Below the pieces are notes generated by a model. That model saw only the letters and a list, made by a program, of their open reading frames with translations. It searched no databases and was not told the DNA's origin. Made by a program: the position numbers and the translations under genes. This document shows, in pieces, positions 43,420 to 54,556 of a stretch of 64,000 nucleotides of DNA (the stretch's first letter is position 1; each line of letters opens with the position of its first letter). Source of the DNA: Arcuatula senhousia (Eukaryota > Mollusca > Bivalvia > Mytilida > Mytilidae); assembly GCA_963971305.1 (NCBI GenBank), contig OZ020306.1, forward strand, positions 61,788,686 through 61,852,685, given 5' to 3'.

Positions 43420-43912
43420 TTTACACCCAAGCAGCACGATTTCGGCTTTATCCTGGAGATGAACATGAAAGTGGTGATAATTATGCTGATGAAGTGGAGG
43501 AAATGGGGACACAAGGCCAATCGGGTAGGAGAGTTTTGACTGCCACTGGAAAAAAGGAGTGATGGGTAGGGACGGGAAATTTAGCCTCCTGCATGGGGAT
43601 CCTACGGGTCCTACTCTTACCGAGACCTGCAGCAGGGTTCTTTAACGTGCGAGGAACGTGACATTTTTCCGAACACGGTGCACCACTATGGTTTGCGGTC
43701 AGGTTTTCCGCATTATCGCCTGACGACCCCGCATCTCTTGATGTCAGAGCTGCCCCATTCAACCACCTTGGGCACACATCCCAGTCGCTTTGTGGGCAAA
43801 GCGGCTTGACCCGATGTCAGGTTTCTGAGCGCTCTTTAGTGGACTTTTACCGACAAGCTTAGCGCTGCTGCAGGGCCTATTCGCCACGCGGAACCCGCAC
43901 GGGTGTCATGAT
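43420..43912 (+). repeat. Dispersed 490-bp repeat with GC-rich 3' half
   Basis: Preceded by a (GTTA)n run at 43395-43418. Shared modules occur in both 1.2-kb MITEs (21195-21645, 23265-23690) and in the 129-bp arms at 28.5-28.9 kb; a short part ('catcatttcatgttcatttt') is at 57365-57420. The open frame 43481-43777 on the minus strand lies in it and is not a gene. Class unknown. Confidence 0.7.
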
Positions 43913-44374
43913 CTGGTAATCTAAAGGCTAATATTTCGAAGCTTTCCGTGACATTAAATGAACTAAAATGTTCAGGTGTGGATCAAAGGAAAAGCGTACC
44001 GAGCGTACGTCCCTCTAAAACTGACAAAAAATATGATTTTTGCACAAAACACTATAAAAATTTCACAAGTCGCTTCGCTCGGCAAAATTAACAATAGAAT
44101 TTATTTAATGCCCCACATAAAATCATGGATCCGCCCCTGCAGTGTTGGGTGACTTAAAGAAGCTTCGATATCTAAATAATTGCGCTCCTTGAGAGCTCAT
44201 GTACGTTTTGTTTATCCATGTTTCCTAAGACTTTCCTAAATGAAAGAAATATTTCTCCCGGAAACAACGTTTGGTTGTCTCATAAAACGCAAAATGATAC
44301 GATAACATACTAGTGGTCATTTGTCCCGTTATCGTTTCAAAGGGGGTTCCCTAGCTCTGTGTGCGCGTGTGTGT

Positions 44375-44475
44375 TGGTGTTTAACGCCCTTTATCGACGC
44401 ACCTTGGCCATGTAGGGTAGTCAGCTTTTCTAATGGATGAAACGGAGTACCCGGAGAGGGGTTTCCTTCTTTGTA
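44375..44475 (+). repeat. SINE fragment with a conserved mollusc-type core
   Basis: 'gtgtttaacgccc', 'cttggccatgtagggtagtcagc' and 'atggatgaaacggagtaccc' followed by 'ggagagggg' resembles the central conserved domain of mollusc SINEs (Meta-domain type such as RUDI). Recognition is from memory and should be checked. Confidence 0.5.
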
Positions 44476-44524
44476 CAGTATTCCTAGTAATTTCCATTGT
44501 GTGTTATATTTGTGCTTTTGTTAA

Positions 44525-44580
44525 GACGACCATAAATTATAGAAAATAATGAGATGTGGAATAAGTGAACGCGACACATA
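44525..44580 (-). repeat. Dispersed repeat, family D fragment
   Basis: 'aaataatgagatgtggaata' then 'agtgaacgcgacaca'. Confidence 0.5.
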
Positions 44581-45500
44581 AAGAGAGGATGGTGAAAAGA
44601 TAGTTAAATCAGTAATATCTACCTGTTCTTGGCCAGGAAGTTTTTGGTGTTAAAGTGTTGTTCATGTCCAAACGAGGTCTCATTATTTTGATAGTTAGAA
44701 TGTGCTCTGGTTTTTAAAGATTCGATTTACGGCTTTGACGTACGCAGCCCGTCAACGTTTAAAACGTTAATTTCTCTGACATTTTAGTTAAATTGCAACT
44801 TGTTCATAAGCATGAGTGGTATTGAACTGATATGGGGTAGTTTTTGGTCGTAAATCATTACCACAGTATCTACAATAGAACATAAGGAATTTACTTTAAA
44901 AATACTCGAAAGTCAAACATATCAAAGTTATGGTCTACAACCTTGACTTTGGCAGATGACCCCTTCTCAAACTTGTTTTGCCTACATAATCAGGCTTTTG
45001 ATTGAGGGGAGCGATTAAGGCTCCTGGTAGTAGCCTCCGGTTTTTTTATCCCAACCCCGTAAGCACAAATTTTGTATATGATATTTGCAAAAACATCCGT
45101 AAGGGGGAAAGCAAACATAAACTGTTACATAATAATTAAAAACATCGCAACAAGGCATAAATCGCCGTGTCTGTCTTCATATCTTTTAAGCATTAGAAAA
45201 GTACACCATTTAGGAGATGTTCACGTGTAAAGCAAAATAGTGTTCTATAAAATTTTGTCCACCCTGCCATACTTAACACTGAAAAATCTAGGGGACAAAA
45301 TTTCATATCTCTTAAGCGATTTATTTACGTCCTTGGACTTCATCATAGGAGTTAATGCCACTCAAGACAATATTTCACAGGGACACTATTTGATGTTACA
45401 CACGGAGGAATTTCTTAAAATAACTAGATTTCATTTTTTGAAAATATAAATCTCGATAAATGCATTTCTTAAATCGCTTTATGGATTTTGGACTAAGCTT
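44581..45500. other. Intergenic; inverse Helentron-like head near 45015
   Basis: 'gcgattaaggctcctggtag' near 45012-45032 is the reverse head. The open frame 45240-45449 (69 residues) is not recognisable. Confidence 0.35.
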
Positions 45501-45504
45501 AGGA

Positions 45505-45770
45505 AGGAAGCAGAGGTACCAAATGGGGCATCCGAATGTAAAAGTCCAAAAGGGCAGAGACAAAACCAGTAACACAAACAAGGGCGGGACGAAAAACGGA
45601 CAATACACAAAACACAGAAACTCAAAAAACACTGAATTTGAATTAACAACGCAAAATCCAGTTGTAATGAGAGTGAACTCAGGTGCTCCGGAAGAGTAAT
45701 CGGATTCAGCTTGCTATAGCACACCCGTCGCGCTGCCAATCTCCAAATCTGTGAGTCAATTCCGGTAAGT
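45505..45770 (-). repeat. 3' tail of the YIDD-type retroelement (copy 9)
   Basis: Reverse tail from 'gaagcagaggtaccaaatgg' to 'gtcaattccggtaa', tail only. Confidence 0.7.
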
Positions 45771-46006
45771 ATGCATGCTTTAATATGGAGATAAACATTG
45801 CGGTTTTTTGGGATCATTACGGAGAGATAATTGTGTTAGATCTCGTTTTTCGATGAATCTTTACATGAAGGAATAACACAATAAAAAGTTGCCTATGAGT
45901 AAATTTCATGGCCTCTTAGATATCTTTTAGTGAAGAAAATTTGACTTTGCTGGCTACATGTATAAGTCTATAATAATTCTTAAATTCATGATCGTTCAAT
46001 TCAATA

Positions 46007-46288
46007 GGAGACAACCATTTGATTCTGAGGGGGAGGGGGCTGGCAGTTTCGGTCGAGCCAGAATATTTATTTTCAATATTTTCGGGTCAGAAAATTGATT
46101 TTTCGCCGCTTCGCGTCAAGAATATTTATTTTTTATATACTATAATATATTATGGGATCTGGGGCCAGGATATTTATTTTAATTGTTTGGGGGTGAGGGC
46201 CAGAATATTTATTTTCAGCTTTGGCCATGCCAGAATATTTATTTACAAAAACTGCCAGGCCCCCCTCAGAATCAAATGGCCATCCCCT
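46007..46288. mobile_element. 282-bp MITE of the GGGACCGACC family
   Basis: Left 'ggagacaaccatttgattct' then G run; right C run then 'cagaatcaaatggccatccc'. The interior has five 'agaatatttatttt' repeats. Ends 25 bp before the splice acceptor of the kinase gene, so it sits in that gene's 5' intron if the acceptor is real. Confidence 0.7.
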
Positions 46289-46302
46289 TAGGAGATAGTA
46301 TC

Positions 46303-46328
46303 AGACTAGTATCTGATTTTATTTACAG
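46303..46328 (+). promoter_or_regulatory. 3' splice site just upstream of the kinase ATG
   Basis: 'tctgattttatttacag' lies 2 bp before the ATG, suggesting a non-coding first exon further upstream. Confidence 0.5.
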
Positions 46329-46330
46329 AA

Positions 46331-47434
46331 ATGAGGGTCCTGCTTCGTAAGCAGAAATGCTTAAAGACTGTTTTGCGTGTTGTTCTTGGATTGTTGATCT
46401 TACCTTTAACAATTATACTGGAAATAAATTGGATACATAGGAAAATTCTAACCCATAAAATACACAGAGATCCCGATGATGTTGGCAGCTGGTCACCACC
46501 TTTGGCACAACAAAAAACACACGAGAGTCTTACCGAGGATCGGGACTGTATTCAAAGAAATAATGAATACGATTTTGGTTCACGATACCCTTTTAACTGT
46601 ACAAATATTCATAAGATTCGTATAATCAAACGCAACACAGGCAGTGGACTTTCAAGGTCAGTTGACATCGGTCTAGTTAATGGACAAAAGGTTGTCATAA
46701 AGAAGCTATCTCCTACGAAACATCACTTCAAATCGACAGGGTTCAGGGATTTGCTGTTTCTAAAAGATACTCTCATGACCGATCAATTAAAACACCCCTC
46801 TATCATCAAAATGCTTGGATTCTGTTTTCGTCATCTGAGTCACGAATCGTCTTCTTCTTATCCAAGAAAAGCCGATATCAGTGTTGTATATGAGTACGGA
46901 GAACACTTCAACCTTTCACTTTTAGTTCTATCACCATTTGAGAGAGTCAAGCATGCCATAGAGCTAGCCGATTTGTTAAACTATCTACATTCCTCCCCAG
47001 TTGGTTCTTTATCAATCGGTGATTTTAAGGACGACGAACACTTTCTTATGGTAAACGGTAAAATTAAGATAATTGATCTAGATCGTCTAAATGATGTCCA
47101 AAAATCGTGTAAACCCACCTCCACGAATGAAGACGAAAAATGTCCTTTTAATATCAGTTGCAAAAAGCTGATAACATCACAAATAGACCTAAACCTATGT
47201 GACAATGTAACGGGTTGTAACATTGGACTTTGTCCAGGATCAGCAGCTTTGGAGAATATTGATCTCATTTCTGATGCGTTTTTACGAAATTTACTGAATC
47301 CAGACTTTTTTCCAGAGAAACTGAAATATAAAATAAACGCTTTGTTTAACCTTATACATATACATTCTTTATATCCAGCTCAATTATTGAACCGAGTTAA
47401 AATATTACAGAAGTTGCTTAAAGTACGTGAATAA
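46331..47434 (+). CDS. Secretory-pathway protein kinase, PKDCC/DIPK-like, 367 aa
   Basis: Residues 15-33 are a single hydrophobic signal-anchor behind a basic N-terminus, so the kinase domain should face the Golgi/ER lumen. Kinase features: glycine-rich loop equivalent TGSGLS (103-108), lysine in V-V-I-K (K124), 'H-P-S-I-I' (155-159), an HRD-like catalytic segment I-G-D-F-K-D-D-E-H-F (D231), and a DFG-equivalent I-D-L-D (D249/D251). A Cys-rich C-lobe (C260, C271, C277, C290, C296, C301) with 'C-x-G-C-x-x-x-x-C-x-G' is typical of the PKDCC (VLK) and DIPK family. PKDCC phosphorylates extracellular proteins on tyrosine; the substrate here is unknown. Single coding exon, normal for its size. It lies between the two members of the RRxS family on the other strand. 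Confidence 0.8.
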   Translation: MRVLLRKQKCLKTVLRVVLGLLILPLTIILEINWIHRKILTHKIHRDPDDVGSWSPPLAQQKTHESLTEDRDCIQRNNEYDFGSRYPFNCTNIHKIRIIKRNTGSGLSRSVDIGLVNGQKVVIKKLSPTKHHFKSTGFRDLLFLKDTLMTDQLKHPSIIKMLGFCFRHLSHESSSSYPRKADISVVYEYGEHFNLSLLVLSPFERVKHAIELADLLNYLHSSPVGSLSIGDFKDDEHFLMVNGKIKIIDLDRLNDVQKSCKPTSTNEDEKCPFNISCKKLITSQIDLNLCDNVTGCNIGLCPGSAALENIDLISDAFLRNLLNPDFFPEKLKYKINALFNLIHIHSLYPAQLLNRVKILQKLLKVRE

Positions 47435-47470
47435 ACAGTCCAAAATCATCGTAATCATGTATTCTCATCT

Positions 47471-47476
47471 ATTAAA
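47471..47476 (+). terminator. Probable poly(A) signal ATTAAA of the kinase gene
   Basis: 37 bp after the stop codon. Confidence 0.5.
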
Positions 47477-47519
47477 GATTGAATTTGTTTAATCCTACCT
47501 CACGAATCTAAATATCATT

Positions 47520-47880
47520 TGTAACATGTAAGTAGATGATGAATAAGTGTACGCGACACAACCTATCATATAAACGTAAATTTAAAACATCCACAATGGA
47601 AAACAGCATGCAGCCTTCAATGTGACCAGCGGTCGCTGCTCGCTGTTTTTCAATTGGCCCCTGGATTGAAAATAAACTATATATGATTCAAGCCCAATCC
47701 TAAAGTGCAATGAAAGACCCTCTTCTTGACAAAAAAAAACAATTAACATAAATCTGACTAAAACAAACATAAGCTTTGATAAAGATTCCTGGCTTAGGAC
47801 AGGCACATTAAAAATGTGGCGGGGTTAAACTAGTTTTTTTTTTGGCGCCAACCTTCCCCCTATTGATAATCAATAACAAA
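47520..47880 (-). repeat. Dispersed repeat, family D, long copy
   Basis: Inverse of 53275-53620: 'aagtgtacgcgacacaac', 'gaccagcggtcgctgc', 'gcacattaaaaatgtggcggggt' and 'caaccttccccct' correspond to blocks there in the reverse order. Confidence 0.7.
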
Positions 47881-48305
47881 GTACAAACTAACACACAGTA
47901 AAAATCAAATCGATAGAAGTTCAATTCAACAAGAGAGTATCTGAGAAAAAAGGACAACAAGTAATTAACGGGACGTAGAGATACCCTCTTTAGAACACTA
48001 TAAGTTACTGACAACTAGCTAAGAAGCATCCGTCGACTGGTGTAGAAAAAATCAAGTATGTCGATTTTAAATCCGACACAACACGTCAAACAATTCATGA
48101 TTTGATGATATATCATCACACAAAACCGAAACACTTTACCGCTGTTATTCTCAAAATGACATAAGTATAAAAAAGTATAAACAAGTATAAAAAGGCAATT
48201 AACATTTTAAAGTTAGTATCAAATTATCAATTTTTTTACCAAAGAAGACTAAATTCAAAGATTTTACTAAAATTTCCATTTCATAACCTTTATTCAATAA
48301 AGTTT
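47881..48305. other. Intergenic, nothing recognised
   Basis: AT-rich with short direct repeats 'gtataaaaaagtataaacaa' near 48165-48190. Confidence 0.35.
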
Positions 48306-48309
48306 TAAG

Positions 48310-49395
48310 CCAATAGCGAATATAAGAAATGACTATACGAATCTTCTAGTTTTAATTAAACTGTACAAATATGTCGTTATACCTACAGTGCTGTATGGAT
48401 GCAAAGTCTGGAATGATCTTAAACAGCAATACCTGGTGACATTAAATACCTTCCAACATTTTGTGGTAAAAAATGCACGAAGACTGAAAACTAACACACG
48501 CTCCGATATTTGCGAAAGCATGGTTGGTCTTTAAAATAGAAATATATCTAGTGAAATTGATAAACGGAAATTGTTCTTCTTTGGAATTTCAAAACTTTGT
48601 TGCTTGGACAATCAGTTCCTACCGAAACAGATTTTACTACAGAGACTTTATACGTGTCTATTAAATAACAGAGAATACTTGGGATTCGTTCATGACATTC
48701 TCACTATTTTTTAGAAAAATACGAACTGTCATTTATACTACAATAGTTTATATCTGATGGATACTTTCCGGACAAAATTCGATGGAAACATTTTGTGTTA
48801 AATGCGGTAAATAACAAACATGATGCTGAATGGACAAATAGAGTGACAAGTAACAGTGACTTTATCAGATTCCGAGAATTTCATAACAGCATTAGGAAAG
48901 CCAAAGTTTGGATAATCCCAAATAATATTGACTTACTTCGTTGCGAAAATTATATCGACAACACCAAACGAATATGAACAAATGTGTCCGATCTGTAGAA
49001 GACCATTTGACGACCTAATGGTACATGCTTGTGTTGATTGTCCGTTTACGCAGAATCTAAGAGACATATGGCTCGACGAAGATCTTTTTAGACTTATGTT
49101 AGGGAAGCAGCCACAACCAAGTATCAGTGAAAGTGATATGGATTCCTTCCACCTCTTATCACACACTTATATTTTTAAATCTGCCCAATATAGCAGATCA
49201 TGCATGTAGTGCCGTCAGTTCCTGCCATTACACCTTTTCATGTAATATTGACTTTTACTTTCTCTATATTTATGTAAATATGTTTTGATATTGTTCTTTC
49301 GTTGAATAATGTGAAATTGTAATTGTTATATTATACTTGTTCATTGTAATCTCTATCATGGAGGAAATAAAGAAAGAATGAATGAATGAATCCCA
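48310..49395 (+). pseudogene. Decayed LINE, RT 3' part to tail
   Basis: About 48372-48410 translates as P-T-V-L-Y-G-C-K-V-W-N, the conserved segment after the RT domain of LINEs. About 48970-49050 has C-P-I-C ... H ... C, the terminal knuckle. Several stops and frameshifts. The 3' end is 'ggaaataaagaaagaatga' with a (GAAT)n tail at 49376-49391. Older than the LINE at 25.6-28.4 kb. Confidence 0.7.
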
Positions 49396-49399
49396 AAGG

Positions 49400-50720
49400 A
49401 TTGTTTTTGAATTTATTTGCTTTATAAACAACATTACCGTAGAAATCGGGATGGGATATTCCTTTTACAATCAAAATTCGACGTGTACAGTTAAATTTTT
49501 CAATTATGTATAGATATTTATGATAAAAATTAGTAAACGACTTCACTAATTTGTGGTAACGATATCCTTGTTTTAGTGGGTTTTTTTTGTAATACATCGG
49601 TTTTTATCATTAAAATCAGAAACACCACTGCAGATCCGAGCATATCTTACCATTTTTGAAATATATACTCCATAAGACGGAGCAAGTGGTACACTCCCTC
49701 TAGAAAAGAAAAATTAACAATAGGAAATGAAAAGTCATCCCGTTTATCATATACTAGTATTTAAATGTGTAATTTTCCATTGATAATACTTAAATCTAGA
49801 TCTAAAAATGGTCATCTAAGCTGATAATTACGTACCTAACGTTTCATATATGGGACTAAAAAAATATATATAAGGTATTTCCAACAGATAGCAGACATGA
49901 ATCAAACAAATATCCACGATTCCATTCGACAAAAAAACACCAGTTTTTCAGCAAGATCTGGAGATTGAATGACAGTTATAATTATTGTACAACCCGTTTA
50001 GCAAATATATATCACATAAACTTCTATCTTTTTTATGTAATTGTATTATAGTTAATTAATGCACGTGTAGAAATAGATATAAAGAGCGAAACAGAAAAAT
50101 ATATATATCCATTGAGAGTAACATTATTCAATTCTAGTAACATTATTCAATTCTAAAAACAACCCTGATGTGACTTGCTCCACGAAAGGACCATCTCGTG
50201 GTCAATGCACGGTGCATTGGCCCAGACAAAATGCAATCGAATCGCAAAAATATCTAAGAAGCGAAGAAATATCTAAATACCTTCCTCTGTACACAAAACA
50301 ATGAAAATGATTAGACAAGCTAAAAAATATATATTTACTAGAAAATGACTCTATGGACCACAGATTGGCCTCTGTTCTTAAGATATCGTTGATCCCCAAA
50401 ATGTAGTGACCTTGACCAAGAACTTACCAAAGTCTTTTATAAATATCTAGAGGTCGAAGTTACATAATTTCTAGTTCATAGGGGTTTAGCACTTCTTTGC
50501 CCCCTACATGTAGTATCCAAGATATTAACCTTAAACTTAACCAATGAAATAACTGCCGAATTATATAAAAAAGAAAAAAATACCATATTTGGCAAGTTCG
50601 TTATTTTAATCGTCTAGACTGGTACTTTTTTTATTTTTAAAGTTTAAAATGTTATTTTCAAAGGCCTCCGCCTTCATGACCCAGGGATTTCTTAACTGAT
50701 CTAGGCTTTAATTGAAGTAT
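49400..50720. other. Intergenic; short duplicated segment near 49838
   Basis: 'cctaacgtttcatatatggg' with 'ggtatttccaacaga' and 'tagcagacat' (49838-49905) recurs at 51909-51985. 'tagtaacattattcaattct' occurs twice near 50120-50160. No gene. Confidence 0.4.
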
Positions 50721-50724
50721 TTAT

Positions 50725-50910
50725 ATAATCATTTTTTTTAAATGTTTTCGTAATTGGTCTCTAATATTAAATACCCACAAGTGTTTGTCTAAAAGAATAT
50801 ATAATAAACCGTTTATAAGTTGATCCATTTCGAGTGTAAGAATGCGCAAAACGAACAAAGACACGTCGTTTGTTAAACATGGAAAATTGAAAGCCATCTT
50901 TATATCCGTG
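50725..50910 (-). repeat. 200-bp duplicated segment, copy 2
   Basis: Ordered match to 40153-40355, same orientation, with small indels. Confidence 0.75.
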
Positions 50911-51381
50911 ATAATTATAGCGAGCATCGCAGATGCTAGCTCTACGGCATTGTGCATGTTTTGAGATGTGCGAGAAATATACTGACGATGATAAAACCGG
51001 AACAGGTTTACTTTTACGGAGTTAAAAAAGTAATAGGCACGGAGCAAGTAAAACAATCAACCCTCTTGGCTTATAAAAAATACAACATAATCTGTTATGC
51101 AAAAATAAAAAAAAATAGAAATTCAAAAACAGTGATAAAACCCTCATTCATCCACTTGTTTATTTTTACACACAGATTTTTATTCAAACACCATTCGGTC
51201 TTTTCCGCTGAAAAACGATTTTCCGGAAATTACCGAGCTAGCTTTTGGCAACATCGTTCTATTGACTAGTCATACCAAATGCATGATACTGACCAATCTT
51301 TGTTAAATTCTAAGTAAGATAAAGAAATACACAAAATTACTGAATAAAACCTACTCATAATAATAAATAAAAGGTTCTTAC

Positions 51382-51620
51382 CTGAAAAATATTGTGGGGT
51401 TTCACTCACTCTCCTCAATCATGCATGACATTTTTACTTCACCGTTTTTTCCGCCAGGTTTCTTAATGTACCTTCTGTTACCAATGCTTCAAATAAAACA
51501 CTGATACTCAGAAAATATCACAAAACCTGACAGAATCTGAATGTTGTTTTGGTCTGCTGAAGAAGCGCGAAATACTCTGACAAGGAAATGACGTCACGTA
51601 ATCCATAAAGGGATAATTTC
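51382..51620 (-). promoter_or_regulatory. Possible minus-strand promoter and non-coding first exon
   Basis: A consensus donor (CAG|GTAAGAACC on the minus strand) ends at 51382, and a palindromic CRE, TGACGTCA, is at about 51588-51595. No open frame. The gene it would serve is not identified. Confidence 0.25.
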
Positions 51621-51633
51621 GTCCCCGCTAAAT

Positions 51634-51722
51634 GTCGTCCCAGAATGTTACAGGATTTATTATTTGCACAAATAAAATGTAGTCCCAGAATGTTACAGGA
51701 TTTATTATTTGCACAAATATTA
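51634..51722 (+). repeat. 45-bp tandem duplication
   Basis: 'cccagaatgttacaggattt' with 'attatttgcacaaat' occurs at 51639 and 51684. Confidence 0.8.
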
Positions 51723-52029
51723 AGTTGAATTTTGATCCCAGATATTTTAACAACAACTTTCCCAAGTGCATGCATATGATTTGGGTTGGGTGAGATCAGA
51801 CTTTGCTAATACCTAATTCCTTTTTTAAAGGTTCCCTCTTTACGTTACACTTAGCCGGTCGAGCACATTTTCGATGCTCGCTAAAAAGGCAGGGCCTTAA
51901 TCATATTACATAACGTTTCATATATGGGACTCAACAAATACATACATTTAGGGTATTTCCAACAGCTAGATAGCAGACATATATGGAACGCCTTAGCTGT
52001 CATATATTAGTTAGACATAAAATGTAATG

Positions 52030-53045
52030 TAAAACAACAAAAACGTACAGTTAAACTATCATGACGTTGAGTCAAGATAGCATGATGTTCAGTCCAGCTT
52101 ATATGACGTTGTGTCAAGATTTCATGATGTTAAGCCCAGATTGTATGCGGTTGTGTCAAGATATCATGATGTTTTGTTTAGCTATACCGATGTAATGTCC
52201 AGTTTTCCAATCGACATGCTAATTTGATTAAATGCATTTTACAAACTACACAATGTAAGGCTTGAACACAAAGAAGAAAAGCTTAATAAACTGATGATGC
52301 GGTTGTAAATGTGGATTGTAAATGGTAAACAACAAAACGTGATGTTAAGATATCATGATCTTGAGTCATGAAAGCGCAAAGTTGAGTTCAGATATAAAGA
52401 TGTTATGCCAAATCTTCATGACGCTATGCTCGTTAATAAAGCGCCTTTTAAAAATAACAAAATGTAAATCTTAATCAGAATGAAGTAAAGCTTAATAAAC
52501 TTATGGCATGGTTGAAAAAATAAGATAGTATAGTAAAACCACAGAATGGGAAGTTTAAAAGCGCTTTGTTGTGTCAAGACAGCAAGAAGTTCAATCCAAA
52601 TGTTGTGATGATGAGTTCTGATACAAAGATGTAATGCAAACTCTACCTGACGACATGCTCATTTGATAAAACGCCTTTTACAAATTACAAAATTTAAAGC
52701 TTAAACGGGAAAAAGAAGAGTTAAACAGACTGATCGTACGGTTGTGAAAGTAGATTGTAATGTTAAACAACAAAAAGTGATGTTAAGATATCGTGATGTT
52801 GAGTCAAGAGAGCGTAATGTTGAATTCAGATATAAAGATGTTATGCCGAATCTTCATGACGATATGCTCGTTAATAAAATGCCTTTTATTTACGAAATGT
52901 AAAGCTTAGATAGAAAGAAGTAAAGTTTAATAAACTAATGACAAGGCTGAAATTGTACATTGTAGGTTGTAATGTACATCAGAACTAGAGGTTGAGATAT
53001 CGTGTTGTTAGGTCCGAACGTCATGATAATGAGTTAAAAAGATTC
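52030..53045 (+). repeat. Old degenerate tandem array, about 215-bp period with short sub-repeats
   Basis: 'gcttaataaac' variants recur near 52281, 52493, 52722 and 52926, each preceded by 'atgctcgttaataaa' or similar and 'ccttttacaaa'. Within units, 'gttnngtcaagatatcatgatgtt' style sub-repeats of roughly 25-30 bp occur. No coding potential. Confidence 0.65.
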
Positions 53046-53270
53046 TGAATTGAATTGTTTGTTGCTATTCAGTTGGGGGGATACGGTTTTTTTAATCGAT
53101 ATGTTTGAATTTTGTACATCAGTCGATTAATGATTCTCAGCTAGCTGTCGGTAACAGCGAGTGTTCTTTAGAGAGTTCCTCTACCGTTCGTCTATTCTTG
53201 TTGTCTTTTGTTTAAGGTTCTCTCTTGATTGATTTTGATTTTTATTGGGTTTTTTTAGCTTTGTCTGAGA
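53046..53270. other. Spacer, nothing recognised
   Basis: T-rich. Confidence 0.3.
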
Positions 53271-53274
53271 TTAT

Positions 53275-53620
53275 GATAGGGGGAAGGTTGGGTCCAAAAG
53301 GCTGGTTTTGCCCCGCCACATTTTAAATGTGCCTATCCTACGTCGGGGATCTTTGACAAAGCTTTTGTTTGGTCTTGTCTTTTTGATGTTTTGTGTTCCT
53401 TGTTTAAGAGGGGGTCTATCTTTGACTATTTCAGGACTGGATTTAAATTATGTACATTTTATTTAGACCTTGGGCCGATTGCAGCAGCGCCTACTGGCCT
53501 TGTTGAAGGCTGCTGGCAATTTTTCATTGTGTTTTTTTTTTTCTTCTAAATTACCGCTTGTTTTGTGAGCTGTGTGACGTACACTTATTCCACTTCTCAT
53601 TATTTTCTATTACGTTGTTT
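53275..53620 (+). repeat. Dispersed repeat, family D, long copy
   Basis: 'gccccgccacattttaaatg' through 'cacttctcattattttctat'. Best plus-strand copy of the family; 'gcagcagcgcctactggcct' is a diagnostic block. Confidence 0.7.
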
Positions 53621-53702
53621 GTTTATTCGTGCCGTTTGAGTTTACTGATGTTGTCTTTGCCCACTCGGACGTTCAACATTCTAATTGGCACTTCTGTGTT
53701 TC

Positions 53703-53870
53703 TTAATTATACCCCTGCTTCGAAGAAAAAGGGGCGTCTGTCCTATCGTCCATCCATCTGTTCGTTTGCAACATAACTTTCGTACCAGTTTTCTCAGAAG
53801 CTACCACAGTAATTTGAAATTTGGTATATGGCTTCAGTATAATGTTCTTATTGCAAATAATGAAATTAGG
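53703..53870 (-). repeat. Second Helentron-like family, inverse copy
   Basis: 'ttatacccctgcttcgaaga' then 'tcgtccatccatctgttcg' is the reverse of the terminal hairpin/microsatellite at 1140-1221. Confidence 0.5.
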
Positions 53871-54323
53871 TCTATTGAATATCTACTTCCCGTTTAGCAA
53901 CTTTGTCGACTTTCAACATTGCTGGTCAATTGTTGAAAGGTTTCGTCAGGTGCAATGTATTTTTTTTCCAAATGAAAAAAAAAACTTTACTGAAAGACGT
54001 TGTACAATCAAAACGAAACAACTACAGTCTGACATTTTATTTTCAAGTGATTGTCTGCATAGTTCTTCACAAGGGACCAACAGTTTAAACTTTAAATAAA
54101 AGGGGGATTTCCGGGTAAAAAATGATGAAAAAATATATTTTGCAGCAAAGGTTCAGAAAAAAATATTCTGGAGAAAGATTTCTGCTATATAAGATAATTC
54201 TGTTTGCAGAGAAAATTTGACCAGAACAGAAAATCAAGTAAGATGGTTGGCTCTTAACACAAAATGGTCAAACAAAAAACACATTCCTTCTTATATAAAA
54301 AAGAAAAAAAAACAATACTTTTT
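53871..54323. other. Spacer downstream of the 229-aa gene
   Basis: 54090-54260 contains a decayed copy of the GGGACCGACC MITE interior ('ttgcagcaaaggttcag', 'tttctgctatataa' as at 36570-36640). No gene. Confidence 0.35.
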
Positions 54324-54329
54324 TTATTC
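54324..54329 (-). terminator. Possible poly(A) signal AATAAA of the 229-aa gene
   Basis: TTTATT on the plus strand, about 230 bp beyond the stop codon. Confidence 0.3.
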
Positions 54330-54556
54330 ATAACAAAACATCAACAATTTAAGGCATTTTGAGCACAAAATTATATACAAATTACACTCGAGAATGTATT
54401 TTTCCCCTTTAGTTTGAAGATTTTCTCTTTAATGTATTCATTTAAGCCAAAACTCACATCTCAGTTTTTCTCAAACTTCCAAAACCACGACAAAACAAAG
54501 TAATGAATAGATCACTGGACTGAATTGTTTTAAAATTAGATACAAATTGAGTGTTC

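Noticed and set aside
43481..43777. 98-codon GC-rich frame as a gene
   Set aside because: Lies in a dispersed repeat present at four or more places in the window.
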